Below, piece by piece: positions 1-7,925 of a stretch of DNA of 64,000 nucleotides. The DNA is taken from NCBI RefSeq assembly GCF_002906575.1, contig NZ_CP026309.1:124001-188000 (forward strand). Direction: 5' to 3'. Origin of the DNA: Salinigranum rubrum (GTDB taxonomy: Archaea > Halobacteriota > Halobacteria > Halobacteriales > Haloferacaceae). How positions within the stretch are numbered: the first letter of the stretch is position 1; each line of letters starts with the position of its first letter. The notes under the pieces were generated by a model. The model did no database searches, was not told where the DNA came from, and saw only the letters and a program-made list of their open reading frames with translations. A program made the position numbers and the translations under genes.

Positions 1-105
1 CTCGCGCTGTCGCTCCAGCAGTTCGCGCGAGTTCGGCCCGGGGACCGCGTCCACGTCCGGTGCGTCGTCGTAGTGTAACTCGTCGATCGGTGGACTCGCG
101 ACCAT
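1..105 (-). CDS. Class III aminotransferase, N-terminal fragment (continues off the left edge)
   Basis: Only the first 35 codons are inside the window; the rest lies to the left. The ATG at 103-105 is followed by an open frame ending in PGPNSRELLERQRE, which resembles the N-terminal arm of class III PLP-dependent aminotransferases (4-aminobutyrate/acetylornithine type), where a PGPKSRELLER-like motif precedes the catalytic domain. The PLP lysine is not in view, so the amino donor cannot be stated. An AT-rich TATA-like box at 129-136 sits about 27 bp upstream, as expected for a leaderless haloarchaeal mRNA. It is read in the same direction as the IclR regulator behind it, which may control it. 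The family call is inference from a short segment. Confidence 0.6.
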   Translation of the reverse strand, partial: MVASPPIDELHYDDAPDVDAVPGPNSRELLERQRE

Positions 106-116
106 GGTTCGAACCA
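105..116. promoter_or_regulatory. 12-bp perfect palindrome overlapping the aminotransferase start codon
   Basis: TGGTTCGAACCA is a perfect inverted repeat that begins on the last base of the start codon, next to the TATA-like box at 129-136. Its position fits an operator that would block initiation, and the IclR-family regulator gene ends only 74 bp from the start codon. Regulator binding is inference. Confidence 0.4.
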
Positions 117-178
117 CGAAAAACATCCATAAAAAATTTGTCCACGTTTTCCATGGAGAGCGTACACAGATTCCGTAC

Positions 179-985
179 TCACTCTTCGGTCGCGTCCGAC
201 GCCGGTCGATACAGCTGTTCGACCTCGCGCTCGAACGTCTCGACGGCCCGCGAGAGGAGGTCGGCCTGCGTCGCTCGGACCTCGTCGTCGACGAGGTACT
301 CCGGTCCGCTGAGGTTCAGCGAGCCGTACACTTCCCCCCGCGGCGACATCACCGCCTTCCCTATCGCCCAGAACCCCTCGATGGCCTCGCCACGGTTCTC
401 GGCGTAGCCCCGCTCGCGTACCCGTGCCAGTTCCTCGAACAGTTCCTCCTCGGTAGTGATCGACCGCTCCGTCGCCGCCGGGAGCCCCCACCGGTCGATG
501 ATGGCGCGGACGCGTTCCTCGTCGTACTGGGCGACGATGGCCTTCCCGGAGGCGGTCGTGTGGACGTGGAACGGGCTGCCGTCGATGAGAAACCGCGGGA
601 TGTTCGAGAAGTCGAGGTTCCCGTACAGGGAGACGACGCGGCCGTGTTCCTCGACGGCGAAGTCGACCTCCATCGTCGACTCCTCGGCGAGTCCCGCGAT
701 GACCTCCTCGGCGATTCGGTGGTACTCCTTGCCCGTCCGAACGTAATCGCCGAGGTGGCAGAACTTCGCCCCGAGGTGGTACCGGTTGTCCTCGTTGACG
801 ACGTACCCGTACTCCGAGAGCGTGCGGAGGTGGCTGTGGACGGTGCTCTTGGCCAGCCCCGTCGCCTCGACCAACTGGGACAGGCTTGCCCCCCCGAGTT
901 CGAGAATCTCGTCGACGAGCTGGAGCGAGGCGGCCGTCGTCTGTAGCACCTGCGTTCCCTCCGTCCGTCCCCGGCGTTCTGTCAT
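179..985 (-). CDS. IclR-family transcriptional regulator
   Basis: 268 aa, normal for IclR. The N-terminal winged helix-turn-helix (about residues 20-75) contains the typical LSQLVEATGLAKSTVHSHLRTL stretch, in which the second helix and the AKSTVHSHL recognition helix are visible. The C-terminal effector domain (about 90-260) carries the usual ASGKAIVAQ motif, in which a small molecule controls DNA binding. In haloarchaea several IclR proteins regulate sugar and sugar-acid catabolism; the substrate here is not readable. The start ATG at 983-985 has a CCTATAGAC TATA-like element about 27 bp upstream (1008-1016). It lies between a partial aminotransferase gene and a long intergenic region leading to a broken dehydratase gene, which are its likely targets. 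Confidence 0.92.
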   Translation of the reverse strand: MTERRGRTEGTQVLQTTAASLQLVDEILELGGASLSQLVEATGLAKSTVHSHLRTLSEYGYVVNEDNRYHLGAKFCHLGDYVRTGKEYHRIAEEVIAGLAEESTMEVDFAVEEHGRVVSLYGNLDFSNIPRFLIDGSPFHVHTTASGKAIVAQYDEERVRAIIDRWGLPAATERSITTEEELFEELARVRERGYAENRGEAIEGFWAIGKAVMSPRGEVYGSLNLSGPEYLVDDEVRATQADLLSRAVETFEREVEQLYRPASDATEE

Positions 986-1915
986 ACTTCCTCTGGAACG
1001 GCAATCCCTATAGACGTTCGTGACCGAGTCGGCTCCCGGTGCTCGTTCGTTCGGACATGCGGGACGTTCTTATACTTCGACCGCGAAACTATGTGGTATG
1101 ATAGCACGAAACTCGGACGAAACTCGTCGCTGCTCCTCTTCATTCCCCTCGGATGCGCCCGTCATGGCACGCCCATCTCTTATAAACGTCCGTCTCTCGA
1201 GAACCGTTCGAAGGCACTGAACGTTTCAGGTGGAGCGTATCCCGAGCGTCCCGAGAAGTTTCGTTTCGAGTCGCTACTGCGTTCGTGAGAGACGAACATT
1301 TATAAATAGCCGTCGTACCGCCGACATATATTCCGTTACAATAGTATCGATGTAAATGACTACGTCGTGATGCGCGTATCGCGCCGACCGACGTCTTCGA
1401 CCCCGTCAACAGAACAGAGATAATTAAATCTTTCGACGAGTGAGAACAAAATTTGCGATATTTGGTATTAACCGGAGATAAGGTCTAATAGTTGTGTAAT
1501 ACTCTAGATATTCAAAAATACTACTATAGTTAGGCTACCCTCGAAATAATCGTGAACTAAAGAGAATGGCATCGGGGTTCTCACTGATTCCGCTCACGTC
1601 GGTTATCCTTACTACTGAACGCCCCGAGCAGACGTGCTCCAGTGAATTCAACTATTTCTATCGATGTAGTTCGTCGGTCGTTTCCGGAGCGTGCGGTCAC
1701 GCGGGGACGGCGAAGTTCTCCGACTCCCGTCGAGTGAGACGCCCCCCTCGGTCGTTCATCCACCCTCGGGCGCCGTCGCTCGATGACGTCGAGCGGTTCG
1801 AAGGGCAGCATGAGCACCGGCGGTTCAGTCGACGAGCGACGGGTCGGTGTCAAGGTGTGTCCCCGTCCCGTCATGATCTCCGCTCACGCCCGTCGGCGTG
1901 TGGTTCCGTCGTCAC
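986..1915. other. 930-bp intergenic region with an AT-rich core and several TATA-like boxes
   Basis: No convincing gene. The IclR promoter lies at 1008-1016. Other TATA-like sequences occur at 1070-1075, 1181-1187 and 1299-1308, the last containing the palindrome TTTATAAA. The stretch from about 1290 to 1570 is markedly AT-rich against a very GC-rich background. Short open frames here have basic, non-haloarchaeal composition and were not called. The region could hold decayed mobile DNA or an untranslated transcript. Confidence 0.6.
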
Positions 1916-3067
1916 TCACGGCCGCTTCAGCGCGCCGTCCGCGTCGAACAGACTGTGGCTGTCCTTCGGTTCGCCGGGGTGAGCGCGCGCGGCGTCCTCG
2001 TCGAAGGTGACGCCGAGACCGGGTTCGTCCGGGACGGCTATCGCCCCGTCTTCGACCTCGAACTCGTGCTGGATGACCTCGTCGCCCCACGGGACGTCCC
2101 GGCTCATGTGTTCGAGGATTTCGAGGTTCTCGAACCCCGCACAGAGGTGTAACGAGGCGGCGGTGCTCACGCCCGCGTTCGGGTTGTGCGGCGCGATGGT
2201 CATGTAGCGTGACTTCGCGATGGCCGCGGCGTGCTGGATGTCCTGGAGGCTCCCGTAGTTCGTCACGTCGGGCTGGATGATGTCACAGGCCTGCTTCCGG
2301 ACGATCTCTTCGGTCGTCTCGTTGTTGTAGATGCGCTCGCCCGTGGCGACGGGCACGTTCACGTGCTGGGTCACGTCCGCCATCACCTCTCTGTCCTCCA
2401 GTTCGACCGGCTCTTCGAGGAACATGATGTCGTACTCCTCCAGGGCGTTCGCCACCTCGATGGCCCCGCGTCGGGTGAACCGCCCGTGGCAGTCGAGGCC
2501 GATGCCGACGTCCCAGCCGACGGCGTCGCGGACCGCTTCGAGGAGGTCCGCGACCTCCTGTATCTGGTCGTCCGTCAGCGAGTACTCGTAGTGAGCGAAC
2601 GGATCACACTTGAGCGCCGGATACCCCTGCTCCTCGACGGCCTTCTTCGCGTGGTGCGCGTAGTTCTCCGGCGTCCGCTCGCCGATGTGCCACCCGTTCG
2701 CGTACACCGGTATCTCGTCGTGGACCTTCCCGCCGAGGAGCTTTCACACGGGTTCGTCGTAGTACTTCCCGGCGATGTCCCACAGCGCGATGTCGATGGC
2801 GGCCGCGACGGCGTTGATGAGCTTCCCGCCGCGCCACGCGAACGGGTAGCGCCTGAGTTTGCGCGAGATGGCCTTTCGGTTGAGCGGGTCCTCCCCGATG
2901 ACGTAGTGCTTGTGCGCCTCCGTCGTCGCTTCGAGCGCGGCGGTCAACCCCTCCCCGCTCAGCGCCTCGCCGATGCCGTGTATCCCCTCGTCCGTCTCCA
3001 CCTTGACGAAGAACCAGTTCCGCCAGTCGGCGTCGACGACGAACGGCTTGACAGCTGTGATGTTCAC
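1916..3067 (-). pseudogene. Enolase-superfamily (MR/MLE) sugar-acid dehydratase interrupted by an in-frame TGA
   Basis: Reading from ATG 3065-3067 gives 107 residues of a dehydratase N-terminal capping domain ending YYDEPV, then TGA at 2744-2746. The same frame then continues without shift (KLLGG...) for the whole TIM-barrel domain to TGA 1916-1918. Counting the stop position as a residue, the product would be 383 residues, the family's normal size. The barrel keeps GLDCHGRF (first metal Asp), FLEEP, ATGER and APHN motifs, so it resembles galactonate/gluconate-type dehydratases. The stop replaces a residue of the usual PVYxLLGG motif; a one-base change would restore Cys, Trp, Arg, Gly or Ser. 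A GTG at 2705-2707 could restart only a truncated barrel lacking the capping domain. Either a recent pseudogene or a sequence error. Confidence 0.85.
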
Positions 3068-3281
3068 ACGCGACTCACGAGAGGCGACGGCAAAGTTCCT
3101 CGGGAGGACACCGGGGTTGCCGACTTCAGCCTCGTGTGCGTGCGTTCACCTTCGTCCCCGGACGACCACGCTCCGCACTCTCTCGTCCGGGGACCACCCG
3201 AACGGTTATGTCCCCCTCGTGGTGTGTGAGTGGTATGTCCTGTACGACCTACCGTCCGCCGTCACGACAGAGGGGTCGCTG

Positions 3282-4802
3282 GTGACCCCGTCGCTCCCGC
3301 CGGTCTCACCCGACCGGGTCGCCGAAGCGGGCGAGTCGCTCGGGTTCGACCTCACGGACGCCGAGGCCGAGCGGTTCACCGACAGCGTGAACGCCGAACT
3401 CGATGGGTACGCCGCGCTCGACGAACTGGCGTCGCCGGACGCCGCCCGGGACGTCACGGTTCGCGACGTCACCCACCCCGGGGAGGGGGACGACCCGCAC
3501 AACGCCTACGTCACGCGGTTCGTTCTCGACGGGGCCGACGGCCCGCTCGCCGGACTGGACGTGGCGGTGAAGGACAACCTCGCCGTCGCGGGCGTCCCGA
3601 TGACGTGCGGGTCGCGCGTCTTCGAGGGAGTGATCCCCCGGCGGAACGCCGTCGTGGTCGACCGCTTGCTCGACGCGGGCGCTCGACTCGTCGGGAAGAC
3701 CAACATGGACGAACTCGCCTACGGGCCGACGAGCGAGACGAGCGGGTTCGGCCCGGTGACGAACCCCGCCGACGCCGACCGGGTCGCGGGCGGGTCGTCC
3801 AGCGGGAGCGCCGCGGCCGTCGCCGAGGGGTCCGCGGACCTCGCCCTCGGGAGTGACACCGGCGGGTCGGTCCGCATCCCCGCGTCGTTCTGCGGCGTCG
3901 TCGGCGTCAAGCCGACCTGGGGAACCGTCCCCCGCGACGGCTTCGTCGACCTCGCGCCGTCGCTCGACCACGTCGGCACGCTCGCGCGTGACGTCGAAAC
4001 CGCCGCGCTCGGCCTCGACGTCGTCGGGGGCTACGACCCGCGCGACCCCGCCTCCGCCATCGCCGACCGGACGGGCGTCGGCGCGTGTGCCGAGGCGCTC
4101 TCGTCCGCCCCATCACCCGGCGACCTCTCGTTCGGCGTCCCCGACGAACTGCTCGCTGATCACGTCTCCGACGCGGTCCGCGAGCGGTTCGAAGCGGCGG
4201 TGTCGTCGCTCGAAGCCGCCGGCGCGACGGTCGAAGCCGTCTCGCTCCCGACCGTCGCCGACGCCGTCTACGTCTGGAACGCCATCACCAACGTCGAGTT
4301 CGCCGCCGCGCTGCGCCGTCGCTCGCTCCCGCTGGACCGCCCCGGCCCCTACGACCTCGCGCGCCTCGACGCGACCGCCGCCCAGCAGTCGACTGCCGGC
4401 GTCGGCTTCGGCGACGTCGTCCGCGAACGGGCGCTGGTCGGTGCGGTTCTCCTCGACCGGTACGGCGGTCGGCACTACACCCGCGCGCGGAACGTCTGCG
4501 CGACGCTCCTCGCGGAGTTCGAGGCGGCGCTCGACGGACACGACGCCCTCGTCGCGCCGACGATGCCCGTCGTCGCCCCCGAACTCGGGGCCCAGAAGCC
4601 CCACAGCTACGGCGAGAGCGAGGGGCTGGACGTCCCGCTCGCGTACAACACGAGACCGGCGGACCTCGCGGGCGTCCCGGCGGTGACGGTCCCCGACGGG
4701 GGGGACGGCCTCCCGGTCGGCGTCCAGTTCGTCGCCGGTCGGTGTGAGGACCGCGCGCTCCTCCGGGTCGCGCGGGCGTTCGAGCGGGTCAGGGACGCGT
4801 AG
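3282..4802 (+). CDS. Amidase signature family hydrolase
   Basis: 506 aa if started at GTG 3282; an in-frame GTG at 3222 would add 20 residues. I prefer 3282 because the recognizable helical start (SPDRVAEAGESLGF) follows at once. The Ser-cisSer-Lys triad is visible: Lys in AVKDNLAVAGVPMTCGS, and the glycine/serine-rich GGSSSGSAAAVAEG followed by LGSDTGGSVRIPASFCG, which holds the cis-Ser and nucleophile Ser. These enzymes hydrolyse amides, ureas such as allophanate, or Gln-tRNA substrates. The N-terminal region resembles stand-alone amidases rather than GatA. It is divergent from the broken dehydratase gene, and the LarA-like gene follows 115 bp downstream on the same strand. The substrate is unknown. 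Confidence 0.85.
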   Translation: MTPSLPPVSPDRVAEAGESLGFDLTDAEAERFTDSVNAELDGYAALDELASPDAARDVTVRDVTHPGEGDDPHNAYVTRFVLDGADGPLAGLDVAVKDNLAVAGVPMTCGSRVFEGVIPRRNAVVVDRLLDAGARLVGKTNMDELAYGPTSETSGFGPVTNPADADRVAGGSSSGSAAAVAEGSADLALGSDTGGSVRIPASFCGVVGVKPTWGTVPRDGFVDLAPSLDHVGTLARDVETAALGLDVVGGYDPRDPASAIADRTGVGACAEALSSAPSPGDLSFGVPDELLADHVSDAVRERFEAAVSSLEAAGATVEAVSLPTVADAVYVWNAITNVEFAAALRRRSLPLDRPGPYDLARLDATAAQQSTAGVGFGDVVRERALVGAVLLDRYGGRHYTRARNVCATLLAEFEAALDGHDALVAPTMPVVAPELGAQKPHSYGESEGLDVPLAYNTRPADLAGVPAVTVPDGGDGLPVGVQFVAGRCEDRALLRVARAFERVRDA

Positions 4803-4917
4803 CGTCGTCGCGTCTCCGCACCTCCCGCGCCGTCGGTGACGGTTCGCGCGTCGCGCTCTGTCTCCTGCCGCGCCCCACACACTGATAACGTCTCGTGTCG
4901 GACTCCCACTATCCACG

Positions 4918-6249
4918 ATGCTCGAGTTACCGGACGCCGACCGACTCGCGGCCCTGTCCGACGCAACGCCCGCAGACCTGCCGGACGTCGCGCTCCTCGA
5001 ACACGTCCGGGACCACCCCCAGGTGGACGACGTGGCCGCGGCGACGCGGACGGCGCTGGACGAGATTCCGGCCCTCGCCGCGCTTTCCGAGGGCGCAACG
5101 GTCGGCCTCACGGCGGGGAGTCGCGGCATCCACGACATGCCGACGGTCCTCCGCACGACCGTCGAGTACCTCGACGCGCGGGGGCTGGAGCCGTTCGTCT
5201 TCCCGGCGATGGGCAGCCACGGCGGAGCGACGGCGGAGGGCCAGCGCGAGGCGCTCGCCGCGCTCGGCGTCACCGAGGAGACCATGGGCTGTGAGGTCCG
5301 GTCGTCGATGGCGGTCGAGCGCGTCGCCGACGACAGCGAGGGGCGACCGATATTCGCCGCCAGCGACGCGCTCGCGGCCGACGCCGTCCTCCTCCTCAAC
5401 CGGGTGAAGGCCCACACCGACTTCCGCGGCCGCTACGAGAGCGGTCTCGCGAAGATGGCCGTCATCGGTCTCGGGAAGCAGCGCGGCGCGGAGATCACAC
5501 ACAACGTCGGCCTCGTCGAGGGGCTGGACGAGGTGATTCCCGAGCGCGCCGCCGCGCTGTTCGAGGAGACACCTGTGGTCGGTGGTGTCGCCATCGTCGA
5601 GAACGCCGACGACCGGGCGGCACACGTCGAGGGCGTCCCGGTCGACGAGATACTCGACCGCGAACCCGACCTCCTGGCTCGCTCGAAGGAACTCCTGCCG
5701 ATGCTCCCGACCTCGAACCTCGACCTCCTGGTCATCGACGAAATCGGCAAGGAGATTTCCGGCACGGGGATGGACACCAACGTCGTCGGCCGGGTGTGCT
5801 ACCACAACCAGCCCGAACCCGAGGAGCCGTCGTACACGCGCATCTACGTCCGCGGCGTCACCGAGGCCTCACACGGCAACGGCATCGGCATCGGCCTCGC
5901 GGACTTCGTCCACGCGGACCTCGTCGCCGACCTCGACCTCACCGAGACGTACGTGAACGTCATCACGAGCGGGGAGGTCTCCCGGGCGCGCATCCCGCTC
6001 ATCGCCGAACGCGACGACGTGGCCCTCCGGGTGGCGACGTCGACGACGGGCGTGCGCGACCCGGCGGCCCTCCGGTTCGTCCGCGTGCCGAACACGCTCG
6101 ACCTCGGTCGGTTCGTCGCCTCCGCCCCGGTCGTCGAGGAACTGGCCGACCGCGACGACGTGCGCGTCCTCGAACGCCGCCCGTTCGAACTCGTCGACGG
6201 CGACCTCCCACCCGACCCCTACGCGACCGACGACGAGCGTAGTCGCTGA
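4918..6249 (+). CDS. LarA-like (DUF2088, lactate racemase N-terminal domain) protein
   Basis: 443 aa. The central segment FVFPAMGSHGGATAEGQREAL and the following LLNRVKAHTDFRGRYESGLAKM and IGLGKQRGAEITHNVG are typical of the LarA/DUF2088 superfamily, in which nickel-pincer racemases of 2-hydroxy acids and uncharacterized relatives occur. His and Lys residues in those motifs are candidates for the cofactor/active site, but I cannot show that the pincer-binding lysine is equivalent. The rest of the C-terminal half (PTSNLDLLVIDEIGKEISGTG onward) is long and well formed. Its place in a sugar-acid cluster suggests epimerization or racemization of a hydroxy acid (inference). The same-strand amidase ends 115 bp upstream; a convergent UspA gene follows. 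Confidence 0.8.
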   Translation: MLELPDADRLAALSDATPADLPDVALLEHVRDHPQVDDVAAATRTALDEIPALAALSEGATVGLTAGSRGIHDMPTVLRTTVEYLDARGLEPFVFPAMGSHGGATAEGQREALAALGVTEETMGCEVRSSMAVERVADDSEGRPIFAASDALAADAVLLLNRVKAHTDFRGRYESGLAKMAVIGLGKQRGAEITHNVGLVEGLDEVIPERAAALFEETPVVGGVAIVENADDRAAHVEGVPVDEILDREPDLLARSKELLPMLPTSNLDLLVIDEIGKEISGTGMDTNVVGRVCYHNQPEPEEPSYTRIYVRGVTEASHGNGIGIGLADFVHADLVADLDLTETYVNVITSGEVSRARIPLIAERDDVALRVATSTTGVRDPAALRFVRVPNTLDLGRFVASAPVVEELADRDDVRVLERRPFELVDGDLPPDPYATDDERSR

Positions 6250-6299
6250 CGATAGGTGGCACCGAGTCAGACGCTGTCCGACTGAGGTGACGAGACCCG

Positions 6300-6728
6300 C
6301 TACTCGTCCATCACCGCGACGACCGGGACGTCCGCTTCGAGGAGGATGGACTGGGTGACGCTCCCGAACAGCGCCTTCCCGACGGGCGTTCGCTTCCGCC
6401 CGCCGATGACGAGGTACGAAGCGTCCGACCGCGAGACCTCTCCCTGGAGTTCCTCGACCACGTTCCCGACGAGTCCGCGCGTCGTAACCCGTCCCGGTCG
6501 GTCGGTCGACGCTTTGACCACCGTTCGCGCCGTCGACTCGGCGTCGCGCTGTCCGTCCTCGACGGTGTACGGTTCGTCGCGCTGGACTTCGCCGCGTTTT
6601 TCGAACTCGTCCTGTTCGAGGACGTGAACCACCACGAGTTCGTCGTCGTACGCCTCCGCGAGGTCCTGACCGACGGTGACGACGCGGTCCGGTTCGTCGT
6701 CGCCGTCGACTGCTGCCAGTATCGTCAT
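6300..6728 (-). CDS. Universal stress protein (UspA) family
   Basis: 142 aa, a single Usp domain. It starts MTILAAVDGDDEPDRVV, the usual beta-1 strand, and ends with VIGGRKRTPVGKALFGSVTQSIL, which carries the G-2x-G-9x-G(S/T) ATP-binding pattern of nucleotide-binding Usp proteins. An upstream in-frame ATG at 6776 was rejected: a TATA-like box (revcomp GTTTATAC, 6753-6760) lies 28 bp before the ATG at 6726-6728, giving a leaderless start. Soluble cytoplasmic stress or regulatory protein; unlikely to be part of the catabolic pathway around it. Confidence 0.92.
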   Translation of the reverse strand: MTILAAVDGDDEPDRVVTVGQDLAEAYDDELVVVHVLEQDEFEKRGEVQRDEPYTVEDGQRDAESTARTVVKASTDRPGRVTTRGLVGNVVEELQGEVSRSDASYLVIGGRKRTPVGKALFGSVTQSILLEADVPVVAVMDE

Positions 6729-6752
6729 CGGGTCGCAGGTCACTACAGAGAC

Positions 6753-6760
6753 GTATAAAC
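6753..6760 (-). promoter_or_regulatory. TATA box of the universal stress protein gene
   Basis: GTATAAAC on the plus strand reads GTTTATAC on the coding strand, centred 28 bp before the ATG. It sets the start codon of a leaderless transcript. Confidence 0.6.
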
Positions 6761-6858
6761 CTTGTCGAGCGTTCACCTCCCGCGTGCCCTGGCCTCGATT
6801 CGCGCCCCGTTCTTCCCCCAGCCGAAGAGCTAACTCCCCCTCGCGTGAGTCACGCAGT

Positions 6859-7866
6859 ATGTCGGAGACAGAGACGACCGTCTACCACGACGCGGACGCG
6901 GACCTCTCCGTGCTGAGCGACCGGACAATCGCCGTCGTCGGCTACGGCAACCAGGGCCGCGCACAGGCACTGAACCTCAGAGACTCGGGCGTCTCGGACG
7001 TCGTCGTCGGGAATCGCGCCGACGACTCGCGTCAGCAAGCGCGCGAGGACGGCTTCGAGGCGTTCGACATCGCGGGCGCGGTCTCCAGGGCCGACGTCGT
7101 CTTCTTACTCATCCCCGACGAGGTCGCCCCGGCGGTGTACGAGGAGGCCATCGAACCGAACCTCTCCCCGGGCGACCTCGTGAACTTCGCCTCCGGCTTC
7201 AACGTCACCTACGGCTACATCGAACCCGCGGACGACGTGGACGTCGTCCTGCTCGCCCCGCGCATGATCGGGACGATGGTGCGCGACCTCTACACCCAGG
7301 GCCGCGGCGCGCCCGCGCTGTTCGCCGTCCACCAGGACGCGACCGGCGAGGCCCACGAGGTCGGTCTCGGCCTGGCGAAGGGCATCGGCGCGACGCGCTC
7401 GGGAGTCGTCGAGTCGACGTTCGAGGTCGAGACGACGACCGATCTGATGAGCGAGCAGGCGCTGTTCCCGCTCTTCGCCCACGCCATCATGGCGAAGTAC
7501 CGCGTCGAGGTCGAGGCGGGCGTGCCGCCGGAGGTCGCCCTCCTGGAGTCGTACCTCTCGCGGGAGATGGCGTACATCTTCGAGCAGGCGGCGACGAAGG
7601 GGATGATCGAACAGCTCCTGTTGCACTCGCGGACGAGTCAGTACGGCCAGTTGAAGGGGCTGGAGTCGTTCGACCCCGAACCGATGGTCGCGTACATGCG
7701 CGACCGACTCGACGCCATCCAGTCCGGCGCGTTCGCCGAGGAGTGGCGGGCCGAACAGCGCGAGGGGACGCCGCACCTCGACGAACTGTTCGAGACGTAC
7801 CGCCAGTCGGCGTTCGTCCAGCGCGAACAGGAGACGATGGAGACGCTCGGCCTCGGCGACCAGTAG
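6859..7866 (+). CDS. Ketol-acid reductoisomerase-like protein with an altered active site
   Basis: 335 aa, similar in length to class I ketol-acid reductoisomerase (KARI). The N-terminal Rossmann domain has IAVVGYGNQGRAQALNLRDSG, close to the canonical KARI NADPH motif, and the C-terminal knotted helical domain keeps TTDLMSEQALF (the Asp and Glu metal ligands) and an ESYLSRE helix. Two catalytic positions differ: the conserved SHGFN or AHGFN histidine is Ser here (FASGFNVTYG), and the lysine of the APK motif is Arg (LLAPRMIG). True KARI makes branched-chain amino-acid precursors, but these changes and the position between a LarA-like gene and a sugar-acid dehydratase suggest a different 2-keto or hydroxy acid substrate. 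The start ATG at 6859 gives the usual N-terminus; the long upstream extension has no family similarity. Confidence 0.75.
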   Translation: MSETETTVYHDADADLSVLSDRTIAVVGYGNQGRAQALNLRDSGVSDVVVGNRADDSRQQAREDGFEAFDIAGAVSRADVVFLLIPDEVAPAVYEEAIEPNLSPGDLVNFASGFNVTYGYIEPADDVDVVLLAPRMIGTMVRDLYTQGRGAPALFAVHQDATGEAHEVGLGLAKGIGATRSGVVESTFEVETTTDLMSEQALFPLFAHAIMAKYRVEVEAGVPPEVALLESYLSREMAYIFEQAATKGMIEQLLLHSRTSQYGQLKGLESFDPEPMVAYMRDRLDAIQSGAFAEEWRAEQREGTPHLDELFETYRQSAFVQREQETMETLGLGDQ

Positions 7867-7925
7867 CCCTCGAACCGCGCTGGACGACAGCAATAGCTAT
7901 ACGACGACGTCGTGAAGCCCGCGGT

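Noticed and set aside
1140-1409. 89-codon minus-strand open frame in the intergenic region
   Set aside because: Basic, Arg/Ser/Thr-rich composition unlike haloarchaeal proteins and no family similarity.
2744-2746. TGA in the dehydratase as a selenocysteine codon
   Set aside because: The position is not a known Sec site in enolase-superfamily enzymes, no selenocysteine insertion element is visible, and haloarchaea are not known to use Sec. Mutation or base-call error is simpler.
4113-5417. Long minus-strand open frame across the amidase and LarA-like genes
   Set aside because: It is antisense to two genes with clear family motifs and has Arg/Ser-rich, non-haloarchaeal composition. Such shadow frames are frequent at this GC content.
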